The notes below the pieces were generated by a model, which had not been told where the DNA came from, did no database searches, and was given only the letters and a program-made list of their open reading frames with translations. From contig JAFQUP010000217.1 of the NCBI GenBank assembly GCA_017408405.1, positions 1 to 64,000 of the forward strand: a DNA stretch of 64,000 nt. Direction: 5' to 3'. Numbering within the stretch: position 1 is the stretch's first letter; every line of letters starts with the position of its first letter. The translations under genes were made by a program, and so were the position numbers. This document shows positions 45,945-54,927 of the stretch, one piece after another. This DNA comes from Thermoguttaceae bacterium. Its GTDB lineage: Bacteria; Planctomycetota; Planctomycetia; Pirellulales; Thermoguttaceae.

Positions 45945-47153
45945 TTAAAGCTCGATCTGATACGGAGCGCGCTGGGCTTTGGAGACCATGCTGGTGGCCT
46001 CGCGGTCGCCGACGAATTCCATTTTCTCTTTGTCCCAGACGAGATGACGCTTCAGTTTGTACACGATATTGCACAGGTGGCCGTAGTCGGAGACATTCGC
46101 GCCGTAGAAAACGTCCTGGAACGGACGAATCCGATTGCGGACACAGAAAAGGAAATCATCCGCGATATTATTCGCGCCCCCACTGTACCGGCGAACGTTG
46201 ACCGCGTGACGGGCCTTGATCTCCGGGGAGTGTTTCCAGCAGTACGTTCCTTCCGTTCCGACGATGGAGATGCTCCCCTTGATGGAACCGTGGAAGAATT
46301 TGACTCCGTTTTCCATGATGATCATTGCGCCGTTGGTCGGATTTTCTTCACAGTTCGGCGGAAAAACTTCTTTCGGCGCGATGTGGTCCATTCCGCAGGA
46401 GTAGAGCGCGCCACCGAAATTGTGTCCGCCCCAGTCGCCGAGACCGCCGGTTCCGAAAACGGAGTTGAAGCGCCAGGTCATCGGACGGATCGCTTCCTCA
46501 TTGAACTCAAACCACGGTGCCTGACCGAGCCAGAGATCCCAGTTCAGTTCTTTCGGGCACGGCATCGGCGCGTAGACGCGTTCGCCCGGAGAACCGGCGC
46601 AGGAAGCGTAAATTTCCTTTACTTCCCCGATCGCTCCGGACTGAATGATCGGCGCAATGAACTGCCCGTAGTCTTCCATCACACGCTGGGAACCGCTGGA
46701 GACGACCCGGTCGTACTTTCGGGCGGCTTCGACGATTTGACGGCTTTCCATCAGCGTGAAGGTGAGCGGTTTTTCGCAGTAAACGTCTTTTCCCGCTTTG
46801 CACGCGTCGATCGTCATCTTCGTGTGCCAGTGATCCGGCGCGGCGATCGAAACGACGTCCAGTTCCGGCATCTGAAGCATTTCACGGTAATCCTGAAATC
46901 CTTTCATGTCGGCGGAATTCCGCGGGATACGGCGCGTGTCGCAGTCCGCGATGGCGATGAAACGCGAACCGGGCCGATTCCCAATGTTGCTCTTGCGCCA
47001 GCCGTTTCCGACCAGGCCAACGTTAATGATGTCATTTGGAGCGAAGTTACCGTCTTTTCCAAGGACACGGCTTGGGAAAAAGAGCGGAGCAGCCGCACAG
47101 ACCGCGCCGGCAGCGAGAAAACGTCGGCGGGAAAAAACGCTTTTTTTACTCAT
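45945..47153 (-). CDS. Tat-exported Gfo/Idh/MocA-family oxidoreductase
   Basis: 402 residues with a twin-arginine signal (SRRRFLAAGA at about 8-17). The Rossmann region begins NVGLVGNGWR near residue 44. The family EKP motif is in YCEKPLT near residue 127. The C-terminal substrate domain has GGLGDWGGHNFGG with the likely catalytic His. Exported members act on sugars or sugar derivatives with a tightly bound NAD(P). Substrate is unknown. A consensus promoter lies at 47277-47305, and the HEAT gene follows. Confidence 0.92.
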   Translation of the reverse strand: MSKKSVFSRRRFLAAGAVCAAAPLFFPSRVLGKDGNFAPNDIINVGLVGNGWRKSNIGNRPGSRFIAIADCDTRRIPRNSADMKGFQDYREMLQMPELDVVSIAAPDHWHTKMTIDACKAGKDVYCEKPLTFTLMESRQIVEAARKYDRVVSSGSQRVMEDYGQFIAPIIQSGAIGEVKEIYASCAGSPGERVYAPMPCPKELNWDLWLGQAPWFEFNEEAIRPMTWRFNSVFGTGGLGDWGGHNFGGALYSCGMDHIAPKEVFPPNCEENPTNGAMIIMENGVKFFHGSIKGSISIVGTEGTYCWKHSPEIKARHAVNVRRYSGGANNIADDFLFCVRNRIRPFQDVFYGANVSDYGHLCNIVYKLKRHLVWDKEKMEFVGDREATSMVSKAQRAPYQIEL

Positions 47154-47276
47154 GAAATCTATCCTTTCGTGAAGAATTCGAGGTAGGAACTAAAAGAGAA
47201 AAACCGATTGCTGCCGCTTGGAGTACGCAGCACTGGAAAACAGAAGATCTGAACAGTTTAACTCTTAACTTTTCGT

Positions 47277-47305
47277 ATTTTAACACAGATTTACTCCTCT
47301 GTCAA
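47277..47305 (-). promoter_or_regulatory. Consensus promoter for the Gfo/Idh/MocA gene
   Basis: On the minus strand TTGACA (47300-47305), 17-base spacer and TAAAAT (47277-47282). Confidence 0.8.
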
Positions 47306-47433
47306 GGAAAGCGAAATTTTTTAAGACAAAAATTTTAGATTTATGCTTTTCAGAGAGTGAATCTGGAAATGCCCGCATTAGAGACCTGGCTTCTTTTGCA
47401 GCAGGCAATGGAAGCGGCATATCTTTGGAAAGA

Positions 47434-47505
47434 CGCGGATTTCCTGGCAGGCAGTCTCAAAACAGTATTATCGTTTTTCTGAAAATAGCGTTTTGTGAAG
47501 TTCCT
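47434..47505 (+). repeat. Dispersed intergenic repeat, right half
   Basis: Matches the right half of full copies: GCGGATTTCCTGGC, CTCAAAACAGTATTATCGTT, TTTCTGAAAATAGCGTTTTG and terminal GAAGTTCC. The left half is unrecognisable. Confidence 0.55.
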
Positions 47506-47535
47506 TAAAAACAGTTTTTTTATTTCCAGGCGATT

Positions 47536-48822
47536 TTAAAAGAGGTCCGTGATTTTGGCGGTATTTTTTACCGGATCGTAATACTCCAGGACACGTTTCC
47601 TCCCGTTTTCACCCATTTTTTGAGAAAGTTCCGGATTCAGAAAAAGAGTAATGATTCGCTCGGCGAGAGTCCGCGCGTCATTTTGCTCGGTCAGGAAACC
47701 GGTTTCAGTGTCAAGGATGATTTCACTTGGCCCTTGAGAGCGAACCGCGATCAGTGGGCGCGCGAACATTCCGGCTTCGACAAGCACTAAACCGAATGAT
47801 TCCTCGCGCGAAGTCAAAACGAGCGCGTTTGCCAGGCGCAAAAGGGGGCGGATGTCATCCTGAAACGGCACAATTCGGCAAGTTTCAGTCAATGCGTTTT
47901 CCTGGATTTCTTGCCGCATGCGCTGCTCGAGCGGTCCCGTTCCAGCTAAAATAATTTGGATTTCGCGCCGGATATTCTCCGGGAGTAACGCGGCCGCCTG
48001 AATCAGCAGCAGCGGATTTTTTCGTTCAGAAAAACGTCCCAGCCAGAGAAGAGTCCATTTTTTGGGATAGGATTGAACCCCGAAATTCGCGAGCTGTTTC
48101 CATGAATCCAAAGCGTTTTTCGACTGGAATTCTTCTGCGTCGGAAAGCCTCAGACGGGCTGAATTCGAAATCGCGATGGATTTTGAAAGGAGTTTTTCCA
48201 AGGTGCGTTCCCGAGCGGGAAGTGACGTGATTCCGGAGGCGGAGAGAATATTCAAAGGCCAGAGCGGATTCCAGTCTCCGAAAGGCCACAGTAAAGAAAA
48301 AGGTTTTGATTTCAGAAGATGCTTTTCGGCGATTTTTCGCGAAGACTCTGATTCAAAAATCACATTTTTGCTGTTTTCAAAGTAAAAACGAATGATCTGC
48401 GGCAAAGTAAACCAGCGCGGTCTCATGAAACGGTCTTCAAGGACTTCGTGAATATGCGTTATGTGCGGTATTTCCGCGGCACGCGCCGCTAAAACGCCTT
48501 CAAAAAGACAGGCTGTGTTTGAATAAACCGCCTGGATTTTATTTTCTTGAATGAAACGTATTAAAAAACGATGCCGAAACGGTACGCGAAGACGATTTTT
48601 CCACTCCCAAGCGGAGGGTTCGTAGAGCATCCACCATGAAAATGGAAGAATCTGAACCGAAATTCCCATCGCACGGGCAGAATCGGCCATTGGTCCTTCC
48701 GTTGGAAAAATCACGAAAGGCTCAATGGTTTCCCGATCCAGAAAACGCAGAGTCGTGTCGAGACAGAATTCCGCGCCGCCGCGCATTGAACTGTGCGCCA
48801 AAAAAAGGACACGTTTTTTCAT
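47536..48822 (-). CDS. Glycosyltransferase family 4 protein
   Basis: 428 residues, two Rossmann-like domains of GT-B fold. The N-terminus (FLAHSSMRGGAEF) shows the usual glycine-rich acceptor loop. The C-terminal donor site has WLGRFSERKNP and SREESFGLVLVEAGMFARP, the E-x(7)-E motif of retaining GT4 enzymes. It probably adds a sugar to a cell-surface glycan or lipid. Its ATG overlaps the stop codon of rex by four bases (ATGA), so the two are translationally coupled, an unexpected partner for a redox repressor. Confidence 0.9.
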   Translation of the reverse strand: MKKRVLFLAHSSMRGGAEFCLDTTLRFLDRETIEPFVIFPTEGPMADSARAMGISVQILPFSWWMLYEPSAWEWKNRLRVPFRHRFLIRFIQENKIQAVYSNTACLFEGVLAARAAEIPHITHIHEVLEDRFMRPRWFTLPQIIRFYFENSKNVIFESESSRKIAEKHLLKSKPFSLLWPFGDWNPLWPLNILSASGITSLPARERTLEKLLSKSIAISNSARLRLSDAEEFQSKNALDSWKQLANFGVQSYPKKWTLLWLGRFSERKNPLLLIQAAALLPENIRREIQIILAGTGPLEQRMRQEIQENALTETCRIVPFQDDIRPLLRLANALVLTSREESFGLVLVEAGMFARPLIAVRSQGPSEIILDTETGFLTEQNDARTLAERIITLFLNPELSQKMGENGRKRVLEYYDPVKNTAKITDLF

Positions 48823-49568
48823 TTTTGCGGTACTGCCTTTTTGGGGACTCGCTTTCGAGGATTAACGTCCAGGGACGATTTATTGTTTGAATGAACGTCA
48901 GGCTCCAAATCCCAATTCAGATAGTCGGGTCTGCTCTGCGCGGCCATTCTCTGCGAAAGAACCGCCATGCTGGAAGAAAGCGAGACATTTTCAACGATAA
49001 TTTCTTTGGGTACGAAGAGCTGAACCGGCGCGAAATTCCAGATTCCCTGAATGCCTGCTTCAACCATTAAATCCGCGATTTCCTGCGCGTAAGCAGCTGG
49101 AACAGTCAAAATCGCGCACTTTACGCACATTTCTTTTGCTTTCGCGGCAAATTCGGATATGGGATAAATTGGCCGCCCTAAAATCGTTTTTCCAATTTTT
49201 TGAGGAGAATTGTCAAAAGATGCCAAAATATTCAGATTTTCCTGCTCAAATCCTTTGTATCCGAGAAGAGCGGTTCCCAAATGTCCGACACCAACCAAAA
49301 AGGCGGGATGCGGCTGATCCCAACCAAGAAAACGTTCAATGTGGCTCACCAGTTCATTAATGGAATGACCAACTTTTGGACGCCCAACGATACTGGTCAT
49401 TGCCAAATCTTTTCGGACCTGAATTCCGGTCAGGCCTAATTCTTCCGCGATTCTGGTACTCGAAACGACTTCAACATTCTGCTCTCTCAACTTTCGCAAA
49501 AATGAAAGATAAAGAGGAAGACGCCGGATACTCGGCACTGGAAACGTATGTTCGTTACTCTCACTCAT
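48819..49568 (-). CDS. rex: Redox-sensing transcriptional repressor Rex
   Basis: 249 residues from the ATG at 49568 (ribosome site GGTGG; the frame stays open to 49631). The N-terminal winged helix (SIRRLPLYLSFLRKL to GIQVRKDLA) binds DNA. The Rossmann domain (FLVGVGHLGTALLGY) senses the NADH/NAD ratio, with a C-terminal swap helix after GIWNFAPVQL. It represses fermentative and respiratory genes in other bacteria. The C-terminal ~40 residues, basic and Asn-rich, extend beyond the usual length of ~210. It is co-transcribed with the downstream GT4 gene (ATGA overlap). Confidence 0.94.
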   Translation of the reverse strand: MSESNEHTFPVPSIRRLPLYLSFLRKLREQNVEVVSSTRIAEELGLTGIQVRKDLAMTSIVGRPKVGHSINELVSHIERFLGWDQPHPAFLVGVGHLGTALLGYKGFEQENLNILASFDNSPQKIGKTILGRPIYPISEFAAKAKEMCVKCAILTVPAAYAQEIADLMVEAGIQGIWNFAPVQLFVPKEIIVENVSLSSSMAVLSQRMAAQSRPDYLNWDLEPDVHSNNKSSLDVNPRKRVPKKAVPQK

Positions 49569-49634
49569 CTCAACCACCTTTTCCCGACTGTTTCCCTGCT
49601 CAAAATTTCTCCATCCAAAACAAACCCACAATCA

Positions 49635-49643
49635 ATTATAGCA
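49635..49643 (-). promoter_or_regulatory. Extended -10 promoter element for rex
   Basis: On the minus strand TGCTATAAT, an extended -10 box, about 67 bases before the rex ATG. No good -35 box is at the right distance. Confidence 0.5.
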
Positions 49644-49816
49644 TATTTTTAAAAGAATAAAAGGATTCCGGACGTCCAATTTGATAATTTTTTATAAAAA
49701 AATGAAAAAATTTTTTGTGAATCGGCATTTTAATCATATTTTACTTATTTTATTTGAGTAAACAGAGAAGAAATTTTTATTTTCGGTGTTTTTTGCTTCA
49801 AAGTGCCATTTACTCC

Positions 49817-49845
49817 TTTACAGAACGCGGAAAATGTTTTATACT
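49817..49845 (+). promoter_or_regulatory. Promoter for the helicase gene
   Basis: TTTACA (49817-49822), 17-base spacer and TATACT (49840-49845), about 98 bases before the ATG. Confidence 0.55.
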
Positions 49846-49942
49846 TGGCAAATATTCAATTCATTTTTAGCCTTTTTCATAAAAAATTTTCAGGTGAGGG
49901 TAAGATTTTCCTTCCTGAGAAGCTTTTTGAACGGAAACGAAC

Positions 49943-52900
49943 ATGACAGAACTGACTCGCGACGAAATTGCTGAAAAATATCTCGAAACGATTCCATACT
50001 CTCTTTATCCGGTTCAGGAAGAAGCGCTTTTGGCATGGTTTTCCTCGAAACAGGGTATTTTGGTCTGTGCGCCGACCGGGACTGGAAAAACACTCATCGC
50101 GGAAGCCGCGGTTTTTGAAGCACTTACGACGGGAAAACGCACGTACTACACGACGCCGTTGATCGCGCTGACGGATCAGAAATTTCGCGAACTTCAGGAA
50201 TCAGCCGTTCGTTGGGGATTTTCCGCGAATGACATCGGTTTGGTGACGGGAAACCATAAGGTGAATCCGGAGGCGAAAGTTTTGGTCGTGGTGGCGGAGA
50301 TTCTTTTTAACCGTTTGCTTCATCCCGAGGATTTTGATGATTTTCAGGACGTTCATTCGGTCGTCATGGACGAATTCCATAATTTTAACGATCCGGAACG
50401 CGGAATCGTTTGGGAATTTTCATTAGCCCTGCTTCCTCCTCATATCCGCCTTCTTCTTTTGTCCGCGACGGTTGGAAACGCGGGGCAATTCGCGAATTGG
50501 CTGGAATTTGAACATCAGCATAAGCTGGAGGTGGTTCAGAGCGAAGAACGTAAAGTTCCGCTGGTTTTTCAGTGGGTTGGCGATCAGACGCTCGTGGAGC
50601 AGATTCAGTTAATGTGTCTTGGGAATGAAGAGGAACGAATGACGCCGGCGCTGGTTTTCTGTTTCAACCGAGATGAGTGCTGGCGCGTAGCGGAGGAAAT
50701 TCGCGGCAAGGATTTGATTACGCCGGAGGTGAAATCCAGACTGATGGCGGAGCTTGCCCGATTTGACTGGTCGCAGGGAGCGGGTCCGAAGCTGAAGCAG
50801 CTTCTGGTTCGCGGAGTTGGAGTTCATCACGCGGGTATCCTTCCCAAATATCGGAGAGTCGTGGAGTATCTTTTTCAACAGAAACTTCTGGCCGTATGCA
50901 CGTGCACAGAAACGCTTTCCGCGGGGATTAATCTGCCCGCGCGCTCAGTCGTTCTTCCGAGCATCATGAAAGGTCCGGCAGGAAAACAGTCGATTATTGA
51001 TCCTGGGAGTGCTCACCAGATTTTTGGACGCGCGGGAAGGCCGCAGTTTGATACTCAAGGGCATGTTTTTGTTCTGTGCCATGAGGATGACGTTCAGATT
51101 CTTCGCTGGCAGGAGAAATTTAACCGGCTCCCGGCGGATTCCAAGGATCCGAAAATTCTGGCGGAAAAGAAAGCCCTTAAACGAAAGCAGCCGAAACGAA
51201 ATCCGAATATTCAGTACTGGTCGGAGCAGCAGTTCAATAAATTGCGCAGCGCGCCGGCTGGAAATTTGGAAAGTAAAGGGCTTGTCCCATGGCGGATGCT
51301 GGCGTTCATGCTTCATGTTTCACCAGAAGTTGAGAGACTTCGCGAGTTGGTAAAAAAGCGGCTTCTTTTCGGCAAAAAGATGACAGATGCCCAGTGTGAC
51401 CTTGAAAAAATGCTGGGTACGCTCTGGAGCGCGAATTACGTGAAACTGGAACCGGAACCGCCGGAAGACTGGTTCCCGTCTCTGCCGCGTCCGGATCGGG
51501 AGAAAATGGCCGTGAGTGCTCCGCCGCTTCCTGAAAAGGAGGAGATTTTTTCTGTTTCGCGGGAAGAATCGAAGGCGGACCATGAAAACGCGGAGCGGAT
51601 CGCGGAGGGTAATGAGACTTCGGATAAGGTTGAAACTTCAGCGGGCGAGAGGGCGGCTGGAGCGGAGAAAACCGAGGATGAAAAGGGAATTCGTTTGGAA
51701 ACGTCTTCCAAGAGTAAGGGAACGCCGAGTTTGGAAATGTGGAAAATTTCTCGTGCCAAGGGAAGTGACGGGCCGGCCATTAGTGTCCCTAAAGCTGCGA
51801 AAAAGCATGTTTCAAAACCGAAACAAACTGGTTTTGGGGTTGGACTTTTTGACGACCTGGCAGAAGAAGAAATCCCGGAAGGATTTAGAGTAAGCGACAA
51901 GGGAAAAAATGAAGAGGCTGCCAAATCGGTTTTTTACGCGAAACCGAAAGCCAAGCCGGTGATTTCCCTTTTGGATTGGGGTAAAAAAGAGGAAAAAACA
52001 GCAGAAAAGAAGGACGATTCCCTTTCCGGATTTCACTATGAAAAATCCCAATCCGGATTTGGTTCGGGACTGCTTGGCGATTTCGAGACAGACGGAGCCT
52101 CTGACGCGGTTAGTGAAAATGGTACGGAAGAAAATCTTCCGGAAACGAAAGCGGATGCTGCGCGGAATATTTCAGGGACGGATACTTCTCTTTCTTCTGG
52201 CAGTCTTCTTGCCGGTCTGACACTTGGCGGCGGGATTCAGCCGGCATTAAGTAAGAAAAAGTCAGTGAAATCAGATATTCCTAAAAAATCTTCATCGCCC
52301 GTCGTTTCTCCATCCGTTTCCTCAAAGGAAAAAATGACTGTTTCGGCTGATATTGAGGTTTTGACTCAAAATAACGAATCATCCGTGAAGGAAAAAAATG
52401 AAAAGGAAGAGTCTTCCAAACCGTATGTTTTTATTAATGGAGCGGCAGTTCTCGCTTCAAGTGTGAAACATGAGGAGGAAAAACCTGTTTATGTTCCGCG
52501 GCTGGCGGTCCCGACGGAGAAAATGGTTCCAATGGCTCAGCTTCGCGGGGTTCATCCCATTTACGGTTCATGGCTTTTGAATTATCTTCCGCACGCGGAC
52601 CGTAAGGAACGTCTTCAGGCTTTTGAAAGTATTCTTGAGCTTCCTTACTCATTGGGGCCGGCAATTCGTGTTCCGTTTCAGGAGGATCTTCCACGCGGCA
52701 GACTTGCGTGCGGATTTCTGGACACACGGCTTCTGGATCTTGGTCTTGCCGTTCCTGGGGAACTGATCGCGCTCACGCCGGAGGAACGGCGAGAACGGCG
52801 AGAGGCGGGACTCGAACCGATCTATACTTTGACGTTTGCGGACAAACTGTTTCGTCTTTTCCAGCATGAATTTCCACTCGTGACGGATCTTCGAGTCTGG

Positions 52901-53173
52901 CCGTGCTGGGTGGCTGGTGAGATTTTGCGTTTCAACGGAAAATTTAATACTTTCATTGGCGCGAAAGGGCTTCAGAAACAGGAAGGAATGATTTTCCGAC
53001 ACCTTCTGCGTCTGATTCTGCTTTTAGGGGAATTCATTGATTTGGATTTGCCTGATGGTGACCGGGAAGAATGGCGGAAGGATCTTTCCGAGATTATTGA
53101 AGTGCTCACGAAAACGTGCGAATCCGCAGACCCGTCCGGGACGCGCCAGGTTTTGGAAGAAGGACTTCACTAA
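49943..53173 (+). CDS. Ski2-like DExH-box RNA/DNA helicase with long disordered insert
   Basis: 1076 residues. Helicase core (about 1-500): Walker A APTGTGKT (43-50), DEFH box (143-146), motif III LSATVGN, GVGVHHAGILPKYRR, motif V AGINLPARS and motif VI QIFGRAGRPQFD. This is the Ski2-like subfamily order. Residues ~520-835 form a Ser/Glu/Lys-rich low-complexity insert. It contains repeated hydrophobic islands (TGFGVGLFDDL, SGFGSGLLGDF, SGSLLAGLTLGGG). A folded C-terminal domain (about 845-1076) follows. RNA unwinding, perhaps in decay or ribosome assembly, is inferred from the subfamily. It has its own promoter at 49817-49845. Confidence 0.88.
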   Translation: MTELTRDEIAEKYLETIPYSLYPVQEEALLAWFSSKQGILVCAPTGTGKTLIAEAAVFEALTTGKRTYYTTPLIALTDQKFRELQESAVRWGFSANDIGLVTGNHKVNPEAKVLVVVAEILFNRLLHPEDFDDFQDVHSVVMDEFHNFNDPERGIVWEFSLALLPPHIRLLLLSATVGNAGQFANWLEFEHQHKLEVVQSEERKVPLVFQWVGDQTLVEQIQLMCLGNEEERMTPALVFCFNRDECWRVAEEIRGKDLITPEVKSRLMAELARFDWSQGAGPKLKQLLVRGVGVHHAGILPKYRRVVEYLFQQKLLAVCTCTETLSAGINLPARSVVLPSIMKGPAGKQSIIDPGSAHQIFGRAGRPQFDTQGHVFVLCHEDDVQILRWQEKFNRLPADSKDPKILAEKKALKRKQPKRNPNIQYWSEQQFNKLRSAPAGNLESKGLVPWRMLAFMLHVSPEVERLRELVKKRLLFGKKMTDAQCDLEKMLGTLWSANYVKLEPEPPEDWFPSLPRPDREKMAVSAPPLPEKEEIFSVSREESKADHENAERIAEGNETSDKVETSAGERAAGAEKTEDEKGIRLETSSKSKGTPSLEMWKISRAKGSDGPAISVPKAAKKHVSKPKQTGFGVGLFDDLAEEEIPEGFRVSDKGKNEEAAKSVFYAKPKAKPVISLLDWGKKEEKTAEKKDDSLSGFHYEKSQSGFGSGLLGDFETDGASDAVSENGTEENLPETKADAARNISGTDTSLSSGSLLAGLTLGGGIQPALSKKKSVKSDIPKKSSSPVVSPSVSSKEKMTVSADIEVLTQNNESSVKEKNEKEESSKPYVFINGAAVLASSVKHEEEKPVYVPRLAVPTEKMVPMAQLRGVHPIYGSWLLNYLPHADRKERLQAFESILELPYSLGPAIRVPFQEDLPRGRLACGFLDTRLLDLGLAVPGELIALTPEERRERREAGLEPIYTLTFADKLFRLFQHEFPLVTDLRVWPCWVAGEILRFNGKFNTFIGAKGLQKQEGMIFRHLLRLILLLGEFIDLDLPDGDREEWRKDLSEIIEVLTKTCESADPSGTRQVLEEGLH

Positions 53174-53239
53174 CTGGAGTTGGTTCCGTTGGATTTTTTC
53201 TTTAAGTCAGGCCGCGCTGTTTTGCGGTTTTGAATACCA

Positions 53240-53399
53240 GGACAACTTTCCAAAACTTAATTTCCAGAAAACAGTTAATTCCGCTTTTTACCTGTGTTTC
53301 TGGAAATTCCGTATTTTTCCGAGTATGCGGAACGTTTGGCGCCTTTTCAAATTCAAAACGTTCTCGTTTTTGCTTCTGGAAAGCAGTCTTGGAGGGGCC
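53240..53399 (+). repeat. Dispersed intergenic repeat, full copy 4
   Basis: Left end CAACTTTCCAAAACTTAATT, centre TGGAAATTCCGTATTTTTCC then GAGTATGCGGAACG, right half AAATTCAAAACGTTCTCG, end GGAAAGCAGTCTTGGAGGGG. It fills most of the 309-base gap between the convergent helicase and sigma-factor genes. Confidence 0.8.
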
Positions 53400-53410
53400 G
53401 TAAACAGAAA

Positions 53411-53441
53411 AAAGCCCGGGCCAAATGGCATATCGGGCTTT
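53411..53441 (-). terminator. Terminator of the sigma-factor gene
   Basis: An 8-bp stem (53411-53418 with 53434-53441) followed on the minus strand by TTTTTT. Confidence 0.75.
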
Positions 53442-53482
53442 GATCAGGCAGGAAATATGATTTTTTTCAGGATTTGAGCCGT

Positions 53483-54268
53483 TCAGACCGTAAATTCCGG
53501 TTTTCGCTCACTTAATGTTCCCTGGAGGCGCTGAACGATACTGCTGTGGATTTGACTGACTCGGCTTTCACTCAAATCCAGAGTCATTCCGATTTCTTTC
53601 ATGGTCATGTCCTGATAGTAATAGAGCAAAAGAATCAGACGTTCGTTTCTTTTCAATCCCTTCGTAACCAGACGCATTGTGTCGATTTTCTGAAGTCGGC
53701 TGGTAGGATCTTCCCCTCGCTGATCTTCAAGCACATCCAGCTCGCTCACCTCTTTCGAGCCGTCGGTTTCACACCATTTTTTATTCAGACTGACGACACT
53801 TGCCGTATTGGCTTCTTTCGCCATTTTTTCAAATTCATCCGCAGAGACACCGAGATAATCTGCCAGTTCTTCATCCGTCGGCTTTCGGCCGAGTTTATCG
53901 TCAAGCTCCTTCGTTGCTTCGTTAATTCGTTTGGCCTTGGTACGTACCAAACGCGGAACCCAGTCCATATTTCTTAATTCATCAAGCATCGCGCCGCGAA
54001 TTCGCGGAGCGCAGTAGGTCTCAAACTTTACGTCACGAGTCAAATCAAAAGCATCAATAGCGTCCATCAGACCGAAAACGCCGGCCGAGACCAAATCATC
54101 AAGTTCCACACCGTCCGGAAGACGCTGCCACACTTTCTGCGCGTGGTAACGCACGAGCGGAAGATAGTTTTCAACCAGTAAATTTCGTGTTTCCTGGTTT
54201 TGAGGATCCATTTTGTATTCTTCCCACCACTGTGCGACAGCTTCCGAATTGGAATTGACAGCAACCAT
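53483..54268 (-). CDS. FliA/WhiG-family RNA polymerase sigma factor
   Basis: 261 residues from the ATG at 54268, which has GGAGG ten bases upstream. In-frame ATG and TTG codons at 54280 and 54301 lack one. Region 2 reads YLPLVRYHAQKVWQRLP, LVSAGVFGLMDAIDAFD and KFETYCAPRIRGAMLDELR. Region 3 follows, then region 4 with ILLLYYYQDMTMKEIG and LSESRVSQIHSS. This is the sigma-28 pattern (FliA, WhiG). No flagellar gene or anti-sigma factor is nearby, so it likely controls a non-flagellar regulon. It is a single gene. Confidence 0.93.
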   Translation of the reverse strand: MVAVNSNSEAVAQWWEEYKMDPQNQETRNLLVENYLPLVRYHAQKVWQRLPDGVELDDLVSAGVFGLMDAIDAFDLTRDVKFETYCAPRIRGAMLDELRNMDWVPRLVRTKAKRINEATKELDDKLGRKPTDEELADYLGVSADEFEKMAKEANTASVVSLNKKWCETDGSKEVSELDVLEDQRGEDPTSRLQKIDTMRLVTKGLKRNERLILLLYYYQDMTMKEIGMTLDLSESRVSQIHSSIVQRLQGTLSERKPEFTV

Positions 54269-54376
54269 TGATTCCTCCATGTTTAAAGATTTCTTGCCCA
54301 ATCACAATCTGCTTGCCTGGTCAACGTTCGTGAAAAGACGCGAATTTCGAATTCTCCGGTCAAAAGGAATTTTGGG

Positions 54377-54411
54377 TGCCGATTCCATTTACTTTTTAAG
54401 TGAAATCGGCA
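54377..54411. other. Inverted repeat upstream of the sigma-factor gene
   Basis: TGCCGATTCCA (54377-54387) pairs with TGAAATCGGCA (54401-54411) at ten of eleven positions around a 13-base loop. On the minus strand it lies 109 bases before the sigma-factor start, where it could be a leader hairpin or a protein-binding site. Confidence 0.45.
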
Positions 54412-54769
54412 GCGAAAACTCCAAACCATAGGCCTCGCGGTTTCCGCGGACACTTGGGGTGAATCTGGAATTATTCCTTCGCGATTTTCATGAAGGTTGG
54501 GAAGAGGCAGACTCTTTCCGTTTTCTGCTGTTTAAGCAGATTTCCCTCAGGAGAAAAACGTTCACATTTTGTGAAAGGACCTTGCCAATCTTTTTCCATT
54601 CATTTCCGTACTTCAGGAAAAAGATGTCCTGGTATCGAAAAAAAGAGCGATTGTCTTCTTTTCGAAATTTATTTGTTTGGCTGGTTAATTTTAATTTGCG
54701 CTTTGCCGAGAATCAAATCCGGGAAAACGCAAAAGTAGAAACTGAATTTCCGATGAATTTCTGTTTCAG

Positions 54770-54927
54770 GGAGTTGGCAAAACTTAATTTCCGGAAAAGG
54801 GATAATTTTGATTTTTGACAGTATTTCCGAAAGTCACGCGTATTTCCGAGCGCACGGAACTCCTGGTGCCTTTCAAAAATTTAAAAACTCTCATTTTCAC
54901 CCACTGAAAAGCCGTTTGGGAACGTTT
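54770..54927 (+). repeat. Dispersed intergenic repeat, full copy 5
   Basis: Left end GTTGGCAAAACTTAATTTCC, internal ATTTTGATTTTTGACAG as in copies 1-3, centre CACGCGTATTTCCGAGCGCA then CGGAACTCC, right half TTAAAAACTCTCATTTTCAC, end AGCCGTTTGGGAACGTTTC. Confidence 0.8.

Larger units (their letters stand above)
47154..47535 (-). other. Intergenic region between GT4 and Gfo/Idh/MocA genes
   Basis: 382 bases with the promoter at 47277-47305 and a right-half repeat copy at 47434-47505. The rest is unassigned. Confidence 0.65.
49569..49942. other. Divergent region between rex and the helicase gene
   Basis: 374 AT-rich bases with an extended -10 promoter toward rex (49635-49643) and a promoter toward the helicase (49817-49845). 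A TTGTGAA at 49715-49721 is half of a Rex operator, with no good second half. Confidence 0.6.

Noticed and set aside
46044..47186. 380-codon plus-strand frame opposite the Gfo/Idh/MocA gene
   Set aside because: Antisense shadow of a clear family member.
49715..49734. TTGTGAA upstream of rex as a Rex operator
   Set aside because: Only one half-site is good; the second half (CATTTTAA) departs too far from TTCACAA.
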